Shown here: positions 18,348-28,485 of the stretch, piece after piece
Layout of the letters: the number at the start of each line of letters is the position of its first letter
Position numbering within the stretch: the first letter of the stretch is position 1
Source of the DNA: Natrinema altunense
GTDB taxonomy: Archaea > Halobacteriota > Halobacteria > Halobacteriales > Natrialbaceae
DNA length: 64,000 nucleotides
Reading direction: 5' to 3'
Assembly (NCBI RefSeq): GCF_000731985.1
Contig: NZ_JNCS01000001.1
Coordinates: 186,001-250,000, forward strand
Translations under genes and position numbers: made by a program
Notes under the pieces: model-generated
Told to the model about the DNA's origin: nothing
Databases searched by the model: none
The model's input: the letters and a program-made list of their open reading frames with translations, nothing else

Positions 18348-18785
18348 ATGTCAACGAACTCATCACCGACCGAATCGCCCACGACCGAACCCGGCCCGTC
18401 GATCCTCGCGGAGCGGACGCTCCTGGGAATCTTCGTCCATTTCATCGCGATACTGCCGTTTATCGGACCGATCGCCGCCGTCGTCATTTACCTGGTCTCG
18501 AGCCACGAGTTCACGCGGGCGAACGCTCGGAACGCGCTCGATTGGCACCTGTTCGTCATCGGATCGGTTCTCGCGGCGTTCGCGCTCCTGATCGGGCTGG
18601 ACACGCTGTTCGAGTACGTCACGGTGCCGGACCTCCTCGAATCCGCCGTCTTGCTTCCCGTCTTCGTCTTGGTACTCGCCGCGATGTCCCTCGGACTGCT
18701 CAGCGCCGTCATCTGGATCGTCGCGATGGCGAAAGCCATCTTCGGCGAGGCGTGGCGCTATCCGTTCGCCCCGGAACTCGTGTGA
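18348..18785 (+). CDS. DUF4870-type membrane protein
   Basis: The 145-residue protein has a hydrophilic Ser/Thr/Pro N-terminus, then four hydrophobic segments. Between the first and second it shows the DUF4870-like pattern of a membrane helix followed by HEFTRANARNALDWHLF, where NA-x-NAL-W is characteristic. Function is unknown. It begins 32 bases after the winged-helix membrane gene and could be co-transcribed with it. Confidence 0.8.
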   Translation: MSTNSSPTESPTTEPGPSILAERTLLGIFVHFIAILPFIGPIAAVVIYLVSSHEFTRANARNALDWHLFVIGSVLAAFALLIGLDTLFEYVTVPDLLESAVLLPVFVLVLAAMSLGLLSAVIWIVAMAKAIFGEAWRYPFAPELV

Positions 18786-18849
18786 CCGCCCGCGGCCGTC
18801 GCCGAGAACCGGAGGAACACCCTTACGCGTGGCTCCCGAGGGGTCCGAT

Positions 18850-19686
18850 ATGCTCCCACCCATCGCGAACCGGTTCGTCGCGGGGGACTCGCCTGCGGAA
18901 GCGCTCGAGCACGTCCGTCGGTTGAACGAGCGCGACGTGAACGGGATCGTCAACCTCCTCGGCGAGCACCACGACGACCGCGAGAGCGTCGACGCCGACG
19001 CCGCCGAATACCGACGCCTCGTCGCCGATATTGCGGGCTCGCGGCTCGCGGCTGCCGTCTCGGTCAAGCCCTCGCAACTGGGGCTCGACCTCGGCGAGGA
19101 CGTCTTCCGGACGACGTTAGCCGCCGTCGTCGACGCGGCGGCCGAACGGGACGTCTTCGTCTGGATCGACATGGAGGATCACACGACGACCGACGCGACG
19201 CTGGACGCGTTCGAAGCCCTCGCGCGGGAACACGAGGGCGGCGTCGGCGTCTGTGTGCAGGCCAATCTCCGCCGGACGCGAGCGGATCTCAGGCGACTGG
19301 CCGACGTCCCCGGCAAAGTCCGTCTAGTCAAGGGCGCGTACGACCCGCCGGCCGACGTGGCCTACACCGATCCCGCGCGGGTCGATCGGGAGTATCGGGA
19401 CCTGCTCGAGTACGCGTTCGACCGCTACGACGGCGGGATCGGGGTGGGAAGCCACGATCCCGCGATGATCGAGCACGCGACGGCCCTCCACGAGCGCCAC
19501 GGCACCGAGTTCGAAATCCAGATGCTCATGGGCGTCCGCGAGGACGCCCAGTACGAACTGGCCGCGGAGTACGAGGTCTGGCAGTACGTTCCCTACGGCG
19601 ACCGCTGGCTGTCCTACTTCTACCGGCGAGTCGTGGAACGGCGTGAGAACCTCCGGTTCGCGCTCCGCGCCGTTCTCACCGGCTGA
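18850..19686 (+). CDS. Proline dehydrogenase
   Basis: The 278-residue flavoenzyme oxidises proline to pyrroline-5-carboxylate. It has the beta/alpha-barrel signatures of the monofunctional ProDH family: SVKPSQLGLD, WIDMEDH, VRLVKGAYDPP, GVGSHDPAMI and QMLMGVREDAQ, then the C-terminal PYGDRWLSYFYRRVVERREN that binds FAD and substrate. The start is at MLPPIANRF, with an in-frame upstream ATG at 18829 judged less likely. A P5C dehydrogenase is not adjacent. Confidence 0.92.
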   Translation: MLPPIANRFVAGDSPAEALEHVRRLNERDVNGIVNLLGEHHDDRESVDADAAEYRRLVADIAGSRLAAAVSVKPSQLGLDLGEDVFRTTLAAVVDAAAERDVFVWIDMEDHTTTDATLDAFEALAREHEGGVGVCVQANLRRTRADLRRLADVPGKVRLVKGAYDPPADVAYTDPARVDREYRDLLEYAFDRYDGGIGVGSHDPAMIEHATALHERHGTEFEIQMLMGVREDAQYELAAEYEVWQYVPYGDRWLSYFYRRVVERRENLRFALRAVLTG

Positions 19687-19909
19687 ACGGGCCAACAGTA
19701 TCGCCACGTCGAACCCTCACGCCCGGTAGGCGACAGCGGTGTGGCTATCGGTGCTCCGATGGCCACACGAACCGCGCGATGGAGCGCGCTATCGCGTCCC
19801 GGCCTCGAGCGGCGACCTGGCGCGACCGACCCGGCTCGCTCGCGTCCGGTGCCCGACGGTCGGGATCAAAGGATAGTATAAAGGCAGACGGCTCCATCGT
19901 GGTGGACAT

Positions 19910-20869
19910 ATGACGACGACGCTCGGAACCGCAAGCGCGGGGCCCGGCGAGATCGATACGGGCCGTCTCGAGATCGGCGAGACGCGGGACGGGAGCCCGT
20001 TCGGACTGCCGGTTGCCGTCGTAAACGGTGCGACTGCGGGGAAGACCCTCTACATGCAGGCGGCCAGTGACGGCGACGAACTCAACGGCGTCGGCGTCGT
20101 CCAACGCGTCGTGCCGCGACTCGATCCCGCCGAGATCTCGGGGACGATTCTCATCGTCGGGATCGTCAACTACCACGCGTTCCAGGTCGCCGAACACCGC
20201 AATCCGATCGACGACACGAAGATGAATCGCGCCTACCCCGGCAACGAGGGCGGCACCTCGAGCGAGCGGATCGCGGCCGCCACGTTCGATATCGCGACCG
20301 AGGCGGACCTGATCCTCGATCTCCACCAGGGATCGACCAGTCGGATGCTGGACGAGGTCCGCGTCCGCTGTGGGAAGCGCCACCGGCTCCACGACCAGTG
20401 TCTCGAACTCGCGAAAGCCTTCGGCTGCGGGTACGTCCTCGACCAGAAGGGGCCGGACGGCCAACTGGCCCGCGCGGCTCCCGACGACGGGATTCCCACC
20501 GTCGATCCCGAACTCGGCGGGGCCGTCGGCTGGGACGAGGAGAGCATCCGAACGGGCGTCGACGGCGTGTTCAACGTCCTCCGCTACTACGACTTCCTCG
20601 ACGACGACCAGCCGCTCGAGACCCAGACCCGCGCCAGGGGGTTCGAACAGTACGGGGCTCCGGCGGGCGGGCTCGTGACCATGCACAAGGACCTCGGCGA
20701 CCGAGTCCGTGCCGGCGAGACGGTGTTCGAAGTAACGACTCCCTTCGGGGAACCGAAGGCCGAGGTGACGGCCGACGGGAGCGGCATCCTCTGGCGGGCC
20801 CGGCGACTCCCGCAGGTCGCGACCGGCGAGTACGTCTGTTCGATCGGCACCGACGTCGGTGAGTACTGA
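19910..20869 (+). CDS. Succinylglutamate desuccinylase/aspartoacylase-family deacylase
   Basis: The 319-residue protein has the M14-like metallohydrolase fold of the AstE/AspA family: SDGDELNGVGVVQRV (residues about 53-67), NRAYPG, DLHQGSTSR with a zinc-ligand His, and a C-terminal lipoyl-like beta domain (GDRVRAGETVFEV). In the first zinc motif, the usual HGDE is DGDE here, so one metal ligand His is Asp. A TATA-like AGTATAAAG lies about 30 bases upstream. It is followed after one base by a threonine-synthase-like gene, so the two are probably one operon. Confidence 0.85.
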   Translation: MTTTLGTASAGPGEIDTGRLEIGETRDGSPFGLPVAVVNGATAGKTLYMQAASDGDELNGVGVVQRVVPRLDPAEISGTILIVGIVNYHAFQVAEHRNPIDDTKMNRAYPGNEGGTSSERIAAATFDIATEADLILDLHQGSTSRMLDEVRVRCGKRHRLHDQCLELAKAFGCGYVLDQKGPDGQLARAAPDDGIPTVDPELGGAVGWDEESIRTGVDGVFNVLRYYDFLDDDQPLETQTRARGFEQYGAPAGGLVTMHKDLGDRVRAGETVFEVTTPFGEPKAEVTADGSGILWRARRLPQVATGEYVCSIGTDVGEY

Positions 20870-20870
20870 G

Positions 20871-22028
20871 ATGGCCTCCGATCTCACCTGCCCCGACTGC
20901 GGGACCGTCTACGAGGCCGGCCCGGACGAGCCGTGGCGCTGTGGCTGTGGCCGCGCCCTAGAGTTCACCGAACGACCGCATCCGCAGGGCGATCCGTTGC
21001 CGCTGCACAGCCTCGATACCAGCGAGGGGCTGTGGACGTTCTTCGAGTTCCTCCCGATCGAGCAGCACGTCACCTTCTACGAGGGCTTTACGCCGACGGT
21101 CGAGGCCCCCGACTGGGACGCGCGGTTCAAACTCGAGTACGTCTTCCCGACGGGGTCGTTCAAGGACCGCGGCGCGACGACGACCCTCTCGCGGGCGGTC
21201 GAACTCGGCGTCGAGAAGGTTCTCGAGGATTCCTCCGGCAACGCGGGCGCGTCGATCGCGACCTACGCGGCCCGTGCGGGCGTCGACGCGGATATCTACG
21301 TCCCGGCGGACGTCAAACAGTCCAAGCTGATGACGATCCAGCGGGCCGACGCCCGCCCGGTTCGCATCGAAGGAGCCCGAGAGGACGTGACCGCGGCCTG
21401 TCTCGAGGCCGTCGAAGGCGACGCGACCGACGGCGATTCGACGGGTGACGAGAGCGGTGCCCCGTACCAGACCGGCGAGGGCTGGTACGCCAGCCACGCC
21501 TGGAACCCCGCGTTCTACGCCGGGACGATGACCTTCGCGTTCGAGGTGGCCGCCCAGCAAGGGTGGACAGTCCCCGACGCCGTCGTCCTCCCGCTCGGTC
21601 ACGGCACGCTCTTCCTCGGGGCGTATCGGGGCTTTTCCCTCCTCAACGAGGCCGGCATCGTCGACGGAATGCCGCGCCTGCTCGGCGCACAGGCGGCCGG
21701 CTACGCGCCGATCGTCGCCGCGCTCGGCGGCGATACTACCGACGCGGAAGGCGAACGGACGGACATCGCCGACGGCATCCAGATCACCGAACCCGCCCGC
21801 GGCACCGAGATCGTCGACGCGATCGAGGCGACCGACGGCGACGCGATCGCGCTCGGCGGGGACGCGATCGAAACCGCGCTAGACCGACTCCACCGCAACG
21901 GCTTTTACGTCGAGCCGACCTGCGCGGTCGCGCCGGCGGCCCTCGAGCAGTACCGCGAGGACGGCGTCATCGACGCCGACGACGACGTCGTCGTGCCGCT
22001 GACCGGCAGCGGACTGAAAACCCTATGA
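20871..22028 (+). CDS. Threonine-synthase-like PLP enzyme
   Basis: The 385-residue protein opens with a zinc-ribbon-like CPDCGTVYEAG and CGCG, then a fold-type II PLP domain: the Schiff-base Lys in PTGSFKDRGATTT, the phosphate-side DSSGNAGAS, and a C-terminal PLTGSGLKTL. This matches archaeal threonine synthase paralogues. It starts one base after the preceding deacylase stop codon, so translation is likely coupled. The pairing makes a role in processing an acylated amino acid possible; true threonine synthase activity is not certain. Confidence 0.85.
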   Translation: MASDLTCPDCGTVYEAGPDEPWRCGCGRALEFTERPHPQGDPLPLHSLDTSEGLWTFFEFLPIEQHVTFYEGFTPTVEAPDWDARFKLEYVFPTGSFKDRGATTTLSRAVELGVEKVLEDSSGNAGASIATYAARAGVDADIYVPADVKQSKLMTIQRADARPVRIEGAREDVTAACLEAVEGDATDGDSTGDESGAPYQTGEGWYASHAWNPAFYAGTMTFAFEVAAQQGWTVPDAVVLPLGHGTLFLGAYRGFSLLNEAGIVDGMPRLLGAQAAGYAPIVAALGGDTTDAEGERTDIADGIQITEPARGTEIVDAIEATDGDAIALGGDAIETALDRLHRNGFYVEPTCAVAPAALEQYREDGVIDADDDVVVPLTGSGLKTL

Positions 22029-22053
22029 CGGTTCGGTGCTGATCCGTCGGTAG

Positions 22054-22590
22054 ATGGTCAGCCGACCGCCGACGTTCTGCCCCGACTGCGGCACTCGCCT
22101 CGAGTCGATCAGGTTCGACGGTCGCGAGCGCATGCGCTGTCCGCCCTGTGACGCGATCGTCTGGCACAACCCGGTCCCGTGTGCCGGCGTCGCGGTCGTC
22201 GACCGATCGGGGCCGGAGCCGGCCGTCCTCTGCGTCGAACGCGGCGTCCCGCCGGGGGTCGGCGAGTGGACTATTCCCGGCGGCCACATGGAAATCGGCG
22301 AGGAGCCGCCCGCAGCGGCCGCGCGCGAACTCCGCGAGGAGACCGGCGTCGCCGTCGATCCCGCCGCCCTCGAGATCCTCAGCGCGTCGACGATGCCACC
22401 TCGCGAGGGCAAACACGTCGTGACGGTCCACTACGTGGCCGACCGTGCCGACGCCGCGGGAGACCCGGAGGCGGGCAGCGACGCCGCGGACGCGCGGTTC
22501 TGGACCCCCTCGGCGTTCGACGCCTCGGGTGAGACGTTTCGACCGGTACACGAGGCCCGGTTTCGCGAGGCTGCCGCGGTGCTCGAGTGA
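22054..22590 (+). CDS. NUDIX hydrolase with zinc-ribbon N-terminus
   Basis: The 178-residue protein starts with a four-Cys ribbon (CPDCGTRLES, then CPPCDAIVW) followed by a NUDIX domain. The NUDIX box is GGHMEIGEEPPAAAARELRE continuing into ETG (about residues 75-97), with REXXEEXGU residues intact. It should hydrolyse a nucleoside diphosphate linked to another moiety; the ribbon resembles that of NADH-pyrophosphatase-like proteins. It starts 25 bases after the threonine-synthase-like gene and could be the operon's third member. Confidence 0.9.
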   Translation: MVSRPPTFCPDCGTRLESIRFDGRERMRCPPCDAIVWHNPVPCAGVAVVDRSGPEPAVLCVERGVPPGVGEWTIPGGHMEIGEEPPAAAARELREETGVAVDPAALEILSASTMPPREGKHVVTVHYVADRADAAGDPEAGSDAADARFWTPSAFDASGETFRPVHEARFREAAAVLE

Positions 22591-22668
22591 GCGGCGACGA
22601 CGACGGGCGGGCGGCGCGGCCGCCACGGGATCAGGGGATTCATTAGCGCCCCATCCCAGATTCGGACG

Positions 22669-23343
22669 ATGAGTTCACCGTCATTCGCTATCGGGATCGC
22701 CGGCGGGACGGGTGCCGGAAAGACGACGGTCGCGCGCACGGTGTCTGAGACCGTCGGCGAGGCCGTTACGCGAATCCCGCTCGACAATTACTACAAGGAC
22801 CTCTCGCACCTCGCGTTCGAGGAACGCGAGCAGGTCAACTACGACCATCCATCGGCCTTCGAGTGGGAGTTGCTTCGGGAGCAACTCGAGGCGCTGCTGG
22901 CGGGCCGATCGATCGAGATGCCACAGTACGACTTCGAAGTCCACAATCGAACCGACGAGCGCGTCACCGTCGACCCCTCGGAGATACTCGTGCTCGAGGG
23001 AATCCTGTCCCTGTACGACGAGGAGATCCGCGAGCTACTCGATCTGCGAGTGTACGTGATGACCGACGCGGACGTCCGCATCCTGCGGCGGATCGAACGC
23101 GACGTCATCGAGCGCGGACGCGATCTCAAGGGCGTCATCGACCAGTACCTCGAGACGGTCAAACCGATGCACGAGCGGTTCGTCGCCCCGACCAAAAAGC
23201 AAGCGGACGTGATCATTCCCGAAGGCGCAAACCGGATGGCGATGGATCTCCTGATCGAGAAGGTACAGGCCGAACTGCCGGACGACTCGGACCGACCCGG
23301 CGTCGACCGCGAACTGTCGGTCAACGGCCAGGCGCTCGACTGA
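22669..23343 (+). CDS. udk: Uridine kinase
   Basis: The 224-residue protein has a P-loop GIAGGTGAGKTT (residues 9-20), then LDNYYKDLSHL for nucleoside binding, NYDHPSAFEW, LVLEGILSLYDEEIR, and the lid RRIERDVIERGRDLKGVIDQ. These are the Udk/PRK-family signatures; the enzyme phosphorylates uridine and cytidine in pyrimidine salvage. Length is as expected. The C-terminal 15 residues are an acidic extension. Confidence 0.93.
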   Translation: MSSPSFAIGIAGGTGAGKTTVARTVSETVGEAVTRIPLDNYYKDLSHLAFEEREQVNYDHPSAFEWELLREQLEALLAGRSIEMPQYDFEVHNRTDERVTVDPSEILVLEGILSLYDEEIRELLDLRVYVMTDADVRILRRIERDVIERGRDLKGVIDQYLETVKPMHERFVAPTKKQADVIIPEGANRMAMDLLIEKVQAELPDDSDRPGVDRELSVNGQALD

Positions 23344-23418
23344 CACCCCCGATTCCGACGCGACGGGAGCGAGACCAAACCCGACATTCCTTTACTCGAG
23401 CCCTGAATACGGGCGGGT

Positions 23419-25197
23419 ATGTTCCTCTCCCTACGCGCGGAGGTCGAGGACGCCCTCGAGCGGGCGCTCGCCGAACTCGACTTCCCGACGGACGATCTCG
23501 GGATCGAAGAACCGCCGGACGACGTCGCGAGCGTCCTCGCCTCGAGCGTGGCGTTCCGACTCGCCGGCGAGGCCGGCGCGCCGCCGCCACAGGTCGCCGG
23601 ACGGATCGCCGACGAGATCGATGCCGACGAACTGACCTACGTCGCCGACGTGCAGACGCAGGGGCCGTATCTCAACTTCCTGCCGAGCGACGCCTATCTC
23701 GCCGACACGCTCGCCGAAGCGACCGACGAGACGTACGGCCACCTGTCGGACCGCGAGGAATCGGTCGTCGTCGAGCACACGAGCGCGAACCCGACGGGGC
23801 CGGTCCACGTCGGCCGCGCCCGGAACCCGATCATCGGCGATGCGGTCGCGAACCTGCTCGATTTCGCGGGCTACGACGTCGACCGCCACTACTACGTCAA
23901 CGACGCCGGCCGGCAGATGGCCGTCTTCACCTGGGCTTACGAGACATTCGACGAGACCGCTCTCGAGGACGACCCCGAGCGCGACCGCATCGAGTACGAT
24001 CTCGTACGCTACTACCGCAAAGGCAACGCCTACCTCGAGAACGCGCCCGAAGCGGACGTCGAGGAGGCCGAGGCCGAGATCGAGGCGATCATGCAGGGGC
24101 TCGAGGCCGGCGACGACGAGGCCTACGAACGGGTCAGCGAGGTCGTCGACCAGGTCCTCGGCGGCATGACGGAGTGTCTCGCCCGCCTACCTGCCGAGTT
24201 CGACGAGTTCGTCAAGGAGACGCGGTTCATGCGAAACGGAGCGACCGACGACCTCGTCGACCGCTTGCAGGCCCTCGACGAGGCGGTCTACGAGGACGAC
24301 GCCTGGCAACTCGAACTCGAGGACCACGGCATCGACAAGAACCTCGTCTTCCTGCGCTCGGACGGTACCTCGCTGTACGCGACCCGCGATCTAGCCCACC
24401 ACGAGTGGAAGTTCGACGAGTACGACCGCGCGGTGACGGTACTGGGCGAGGATCACAAGCTCCAGGCCAAGCAGGTCCGAACGACTCTCGAGTTGCTGGG
24501 CAACGAGACCGACCAGCTCCGACAGGTCCTCTATTCGTACGTCAACCTCCCCGAAGGGAAGATGAGCACGCGCCGGGGGACCGGCGTCGATCTCGATGAC
24601 CTGCTCGACGAGGCGATCGACCGCGCCCGCGACGAGGTCGAGGATCGACTGGACGACCGCATCCGGGACGACGACTTAGACGAGGGCGACATCGAGCGCA
24701 TCGCCCATCAGGTCGGAATCGGCGCGGTCCGCTACGATATCGTCTCGAAACAGCCGACGAAGGCGATCACCTTCGAGTGGGACCGCGCGCTCGACTTCGA
24801 GGCCCAGTCCGCTCCCTACGTCCAGTACGTCCACGCGCGCTGTTGTGGCATTCTCGAGGAGGCGGGCATCGATCCCGAGACCGGAATGGCCGACGTCGAG
24901 ACCGCCGTCGACGCCGACCTGCTCGAGACCGAGGCCGAGCGGGACCTCCTCGAGACGATCGCGCGCTTCCCGGCAGTCGTCGACGAGGCCGCCGACGACC
25001 TCGAGCCACACCAGATCGCGACCTACACCCGCGAGTTCGCCGACCGGTTCAACGGCTTCTATCGGGAGTGTCCGGTGCTGGCCGACGACGTCGACCCCGC
25101 GGTCCGCGAGGCGCGACTGGCCCTGGTCGCGGCCTCGAAACACGCGGTCGCGAACGCCCTCTCGATCCTAGGCGTGGCCGCGCCGCGGTCGATGTAG
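23419..25197 (+). CDS. argS: Arginyl-tRNA synthetase
   Basis: The 592-residue class I synthetase charges tRNA-Arg. The N-terminal additional domain (1-115) precedes the HIGH-like motif in [19 protein letters not shown], a characteristic ArgRS stretch, then KMSTRRG (KMSKS equivalent) near residue 380 and the DALR anticodon-binding domain at the C-terminus ([20 protein letters not shown]). It begins 75 bases after udk on the same strand. Confidence 0.97.
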   Translation: MFLSLRAEVEDALERALAELDFPTDDLGIEEPPDDVASVLASSVAFRLAGEAGAPPPQVAGRIADEIDADELTYVADVQTQGPYLNFLPSDAYLADTLAEATDETYGHLSDREESVVVEHTSANPTGPVHVGRARNPIIGDAVANLLDFAGYDVDRHYYVNDAGRQMAVFTWAYETFDETALEDDPERDRIEYDLVRYYRKGNAYLENAPEADVEEAEAEIEAIMQGLEAGDDEAYERVSEVVDQVLGGMTECLARLPAEFDEFVKETRFMRNGATDDLVDRLQALDEAVYEDDAWQLELEDHGIDKNLVFLRSDGTSLYATRDLAHHEWKFDEYDRAVTVLGEDHKLQAKQVRTTLELLGNETDQLRQVLYSYVNLPEGKMSTRRGTGVDLDDLLDEAIDRARDEVEDRLDDRIRDDDLDEGDIERIAHQVGIGAVRYDIVSKQPTKAITFEWDRALDFEAQSAPYVQYVHARCCGILEEAGIDPETGMADVETAVDADLLETEAERDLLETIARFPAVVDEAADDLEPHQIATYTREFADRFNGFYRECPVLADDVDPAVREARLALVAASKHAVANALSILGVAAPRSM

Positions 25198-25261
25198 GCT
25201 CGGCGGCCCGACGGCTGGTCGTCGGTGCGGCCGAAAGAACGACGCCGATCAGCACGATCCG

Positions 25262-25795
25262 TTAGTACGTCTCGTCGGTCGTGTCGAGGACGCTTTCGAC
25301 GAACTCGTCCTCGTCCATCTCGTCGTTGATGTACGCGAGCGCCCACTTGACGTCGACGTAGAATGCCATTACCTTCGCGCCGTCCTTCTCGAGCACCCAG
25401 GTGATGCTGTCGATCGCGGCCGCGAGCTTCTCGGCGTCGGTGATCGCCGCAGTGAGCGTACTTCCGAGCGACTGCAGTTCCGCGGTCAGCGTCTCGGGGT
25501 CGGTCGTCGTCGTCGTCGCGATGATATCGATCTCGTCGCCGTCCTTGTTCACGTCCTTGATCGAGATCTTGGTGCTGTCGAGGGTCAGTTTGTCACTGTC
25601 GAGTCCGGGAATTTCGGTTCCGTCGTCGGTTCCATCGTTGGTTCCGTCGGTCTCATCGCCACCGTCGTTGTCATCGAGCGATTCGTCGCCGTCGGAGTCC
25701 GACTTGGAATCGTCGTCGGTCTCGTCGCTGGAACAACCGGCGAGCACGGTTGCGAGCGCTGCGCCACTGCCGAGGAGGATTTTTCGTCGCTCCAT
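25262..25795 (-). CDS. Acidic lipoprotein of unknown function
   Basis: The 177-residue protein has a signal with lipobox VLAGC (Cys at about 21), then a linker of almost pure Asp/Ser/Gly/Thr (residues 23-65), typical of haloarchaeal surface lipoproteins. The C-terminal 110 residues form a compact domain (TTDPETLTAELQSLGSTLTA through WALAYINDEMDEDEF). It resembles uncharacterised haloarchaeal lipoproteins seen in many genomes; function unknown. Confidence 0.8.
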   Translation of the reverse strand: MERRKILLGSGAALATVLAGCSSDETDDDSKSDSDGDESLDDNDGGDETDGTNDGTDDGTEIPGLDSDKLTLDSTKISIKDVNKDGDEIDIIATTTTTDPETLTAELQSLGSTLTAAITDAEKLAAAIDSITWVLEKDGAKVMAFYVDVKWALAYINDEMDEDEFVESVLDTTDETY

Positions 25796-26094
25796 GGCCG
25801 ACCCATCGGGAACCGTCGTGATTAGTAATCAGTTCGTTACGGGTTCGCTCGGCGAGAACGGCGATTTCGTGAACTACGACCCGCCGCGTCGACGTCGGAA
25901 GGGGGCGACAAACGGATCGAAACGCGGCCGTGTCGGGCCACTCGCGTCGAGACGGACTGCGTGACTGTCAGCCGGCGATGACGGTCACGTCTCGGTGGTA
26001 ATCACTGCATTCGGTCCATCGAGTCCGAACGAAGGCCGCTTCGAGGACGGAAGGGATCGGTTACCGACGGCCGGCCGTCGGTGGACCGATCGGC
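25796..26094. other. Intergenic stretch between two unrelated genes
   Basis: About 300 bases with chromosomal base composition. No frame carries recognisable protein and no repeats or hairpins stand out. It should hold the promoter of the lipoprotein gene (minus strand) at its left end. Confidence 0.5.
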
Positions 26095-26955
26095 TCAGGG
26101 GTCGGATTCGGCTTCCGTGATCGCACTCGAGACGTCGTCGTGAGCCGCTTCCCGACCGTCGTCGTCGCTCGCGGACCCGGCCACGGTGGTGGTCGACTCG
26201 TTGTCGGTCTCGTCGTCCCCGTCGTCGTCCGCCGGGACCGGAACCTCGACGCCGGTCACCGTCGTCGCGAGCCGGCGATAGGCGATCGCCGCGGGACCCT
26301 CGGGCTCGAAGACGACGAGCGGCGTCCCGGCGTAGACGCTGTCGCGGGCCGCCGGGTCTTCGGGGATCGTACCGAGCAGGGGCACCTCGAGTCGGTCGGC
26401 GATGTCGTCGTGGGAGATGTCGCCGTCCGGGTGGGTGCGGGTGAGGACGAGGCCGGCGACGCTGCCGCCGGACCGGTCGGTCAGCTCGATGGTCTTTTTC
26501 GTGTCGTGGACCGCAGCGGGTTCGGGCGTCGAGACGAGGATGACGGCGTCGGCCAGTCCCAGCGGCAGGACGGTCTCGTGGCTGATACCGGCGCCGACGT
26601 CGAGAAAGACGTAGTCGAACTGGGAGCGTAGCGCTTCGACTGCGTCACGCAGGCCTTCGGGGGAGGTTTCGGCGTACTCGTCGAGGTTCGTGCCGCTCGG
26701 AACGGCGACGATGTTGTCCGCCAGTCGATAGGTGGCGTCGTCGATCGATGCGTCTCCGGCTAATACGTCGTGTAGGGTGGTCGAGTCGGGGGTGAGGCTG
26801 ACGAACCCGGCGAGGTTCGCCATGCCGAGGTCGGTGTCGACGATCGCGACGCGCTCGCCCGCCTCGGCAAGCGCCGTGCCGAGGTTGACCGTCGTCGTCG
26901 TCTTCCCGACACCGCCTTTCCCGCTCGCGATGGCATAGACCGTCTCGTGGGACAT
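26095..26955 (-). CDS. MinD/ParA-like P-loop ATPase
   Basis: The 286-residue protein has the deviant Walker A motif SGKGGVGKTTTTVNLG (residues 11-26), Walker A' in VDTDLGMANL and a DVGAGISHETVLPL switch. The C-terminal 50 residues are an acidic tail (DDDGDDETDN) and lack the usual short amphipathic membrane helix of bacterial MinD. Haloarchaea carry several MinD paralogues acting in polar positioning of motility or chemotaxis machinery; which one this is cannot be told from sequence alone. Confidence 0.9.
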   Translation of the reverse strand: MSHETVYAIASGKGGVGKTTTTVNLGTALAEAGERVAIVDTDLGMANLAGFVSLTPDSTTLHDVLAGDASIDDATYRLADNIVAVPSGTNLDEYAETSPEGLRDAVEALRSQFDYVFLDVGAGISHETVLPLGLADAVILVSTPEPAAVHDTKKTIELTDRSGGSVAGLVLTRTHPDGDISHDDIADRLEVPLLGTIPEDPAARDSVYAGTPLVVFEPEGPAAIAYRRLATTVTGVEVPVPADDDGDDETDNESTTTVAGSASDDDGREAAHDDVSSAITEAESDP

Positions 26956-27135
26956 ACGTAGATACTGTCCGGACTGTGGAACGGCATCACCTTAAATCGT
27001 GACCTCCCGGCTCGCGGCAACTGCCCGACGCGCTGCCGGGACGTTCCCGGCCGCGTCGCCCGCTCCACCGGCAGCCGTTGGCATCCGGCGGGTGTGTCAA
27101 AGGATTCTTACCCACAGCCCCGTTTTATACGGCTA

Positions 27136-28395
27136 ATGAGCCAGGAGGGCGAGCAGGAGCAATCCGACCGGAAAAAGTACGAGTTCCGGAAGGTCATCGA
27201 GGACCTCAAGGACTACGACGGCTCCGGAACGCAGCTCGTGACGATCTACATTCCCGACGACAGACAGATCAGTGACGTCGTCCAACACGTCACGCAGGAA
27301 CACAGCGAAGCGGCCAACATCAAGTCGAAGCAGACCCGAACGGCGGTCCAGGACGCGCTGACGAGTATCAAAGACCGGCTGCGATACTACGACACCTACC
27401 CGCCGGACAACGGCATCGTACTCTTTTCCGGTGCCGTCGACTCCGGCGGCGGCCGGACCGACATGGTCACCAAAGTCCTCGAGAGCCCGCCCCAACCCAT
27501 CGAATCCTTCCGCTATCACTGCGACTCGGATTTCCTGACCGAACCGCTCGAAGAGATGCTGGCCGACAAGGGCCTCTACGGCCTGATCGTCCTCGATCGC
27601 CGCGAGGCGAACGTCGGCTGGCTGAAGGGCAAGCGCATCGAGCCGGTCAAGTCCGCCTCCTCACTGGTCCCCGGCAAGCAGCGCAAAGGTGGCCAGTCCG
27701 CACAGCGATTCGCCCGCCTGCGACTCGAGGCCATCGACAACTTCTATCAGGAGGTCGCGGGGATGGCAAACGACCTGTTCGTGCCGCGACGCCACGAACT
27801 CGACGGGATCCTCGTGGGCGGTCCCTCGCCGACCAAAGACGAGTTCCTCGACGGCGATTACCTCCACCACGAGATCCAGGACAACGTCATCGGAAAGTTC
27901 GACGTCGCCTACACGGACGAATCCGGCCTGAAGGACCTCGTCGACAACGCCGAAGACGCGCTTGCCGACGCCGAGGTGATGAAGGACAAGAAGGTGATGG
28001 AGGAGTTCTTCGAGGAGCTCAACGCCGGCGAGCTGGCGACCTACGGCTTCGAGCAGACCCGGCGGAACCTCATGATGGGGTCGGTCGACCGACTCCTGAT
28101 CAGCGAGGACCTCCGGAAGGACGTCATTACGTACGAGTGTCCCGAATGCGGGACTACCGAACGCGAGGTCATCGACCGTCGCAAGTCGACGCCGACCCAC
28201 ACCTGTACCGAGTGTGGCACCGACGTCGAGGGGTCCGACGAGGACCGCGAGGACGCGATCGACCACCTCATCGAGATCGCCGAACAGCGCGGGACCGAGA
28301 CCAAGTTCATCTCAACGGACTTCGAGAAGGGCGAACAGCTCCTCAACGCGTTCGGCGGGTTCGCCGGTTTGCTTCGCTACTCGACGGGCGTCTAA
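27136..28395 (+). CDS. prf1: Peptide chain release factor aRF1
   Basis: The 419-residue protein recognises all three stop codons. Domain 1 holds the NIKS motif in ANIKSKQTRTAVQ (about residues 61-73) and domain 2 the catalytic GGQ in RKGGQSAQRFARLR. Domain 3 contains two CxxC zinc-ribbon pairs (CPECGTTEREV, then CTECGTDVEG). Usual length is 410-420. Start at MSQEGEQEQ, preceded by a TTTTATA box 12 bases upstream; the longer frame to 27094 is not supported. Confidence 0.97.
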   Translation: MSQEGEQEQSDRKKYEFRKVIEDLKDYDGSGTQLVTIYIPDDRQISDVVQHVTQEHSEAANIKSKQTRTAVQDALTSIKDRLRYYDTYPPDNGIVLFSGAVDSGGGRTDMVTKVLESPPQPIESFRYHCDSDFLTEPLEEMLADKGLYGLIVLDRREANVGWLKGKRIEPVKSASSLVPGKQRKGGQSAQRFARLRLEAIDNFYQEVAGMANDLFVPRRHELDGILVGGPSPTKDEFLDGDYLHHEIQDNVIGKFDVAYTDESGLKDLVDNAEDALADAEVMKDKKVMEEFFEELNAGELATYGFEQTRRNLMMGSVDRLLISEDLRKDVITYECPECGTTEREVIDRRKSTPTHTCTECGTDVEGSDEDREDAIDHLIEIAEQRGTETKFISTDFEKGEQLLNAFGGFAGLLRYSTGV

Positions 28396-28485
28396 GCGGT
28401 TCCGATCTCGCACGGACCTCGCCACGGCGACGGCTTCTGAACGGGTGATATCGGCCGGTCCGAACGAGGCCCCGCCCAGCCGGCG

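Noticed and set aside
22863-24599. 578-codon frame overlapping udk and argS
   Set aside because: Arg-rich composition and no domain; it crosses two well-supported genes in another frame.
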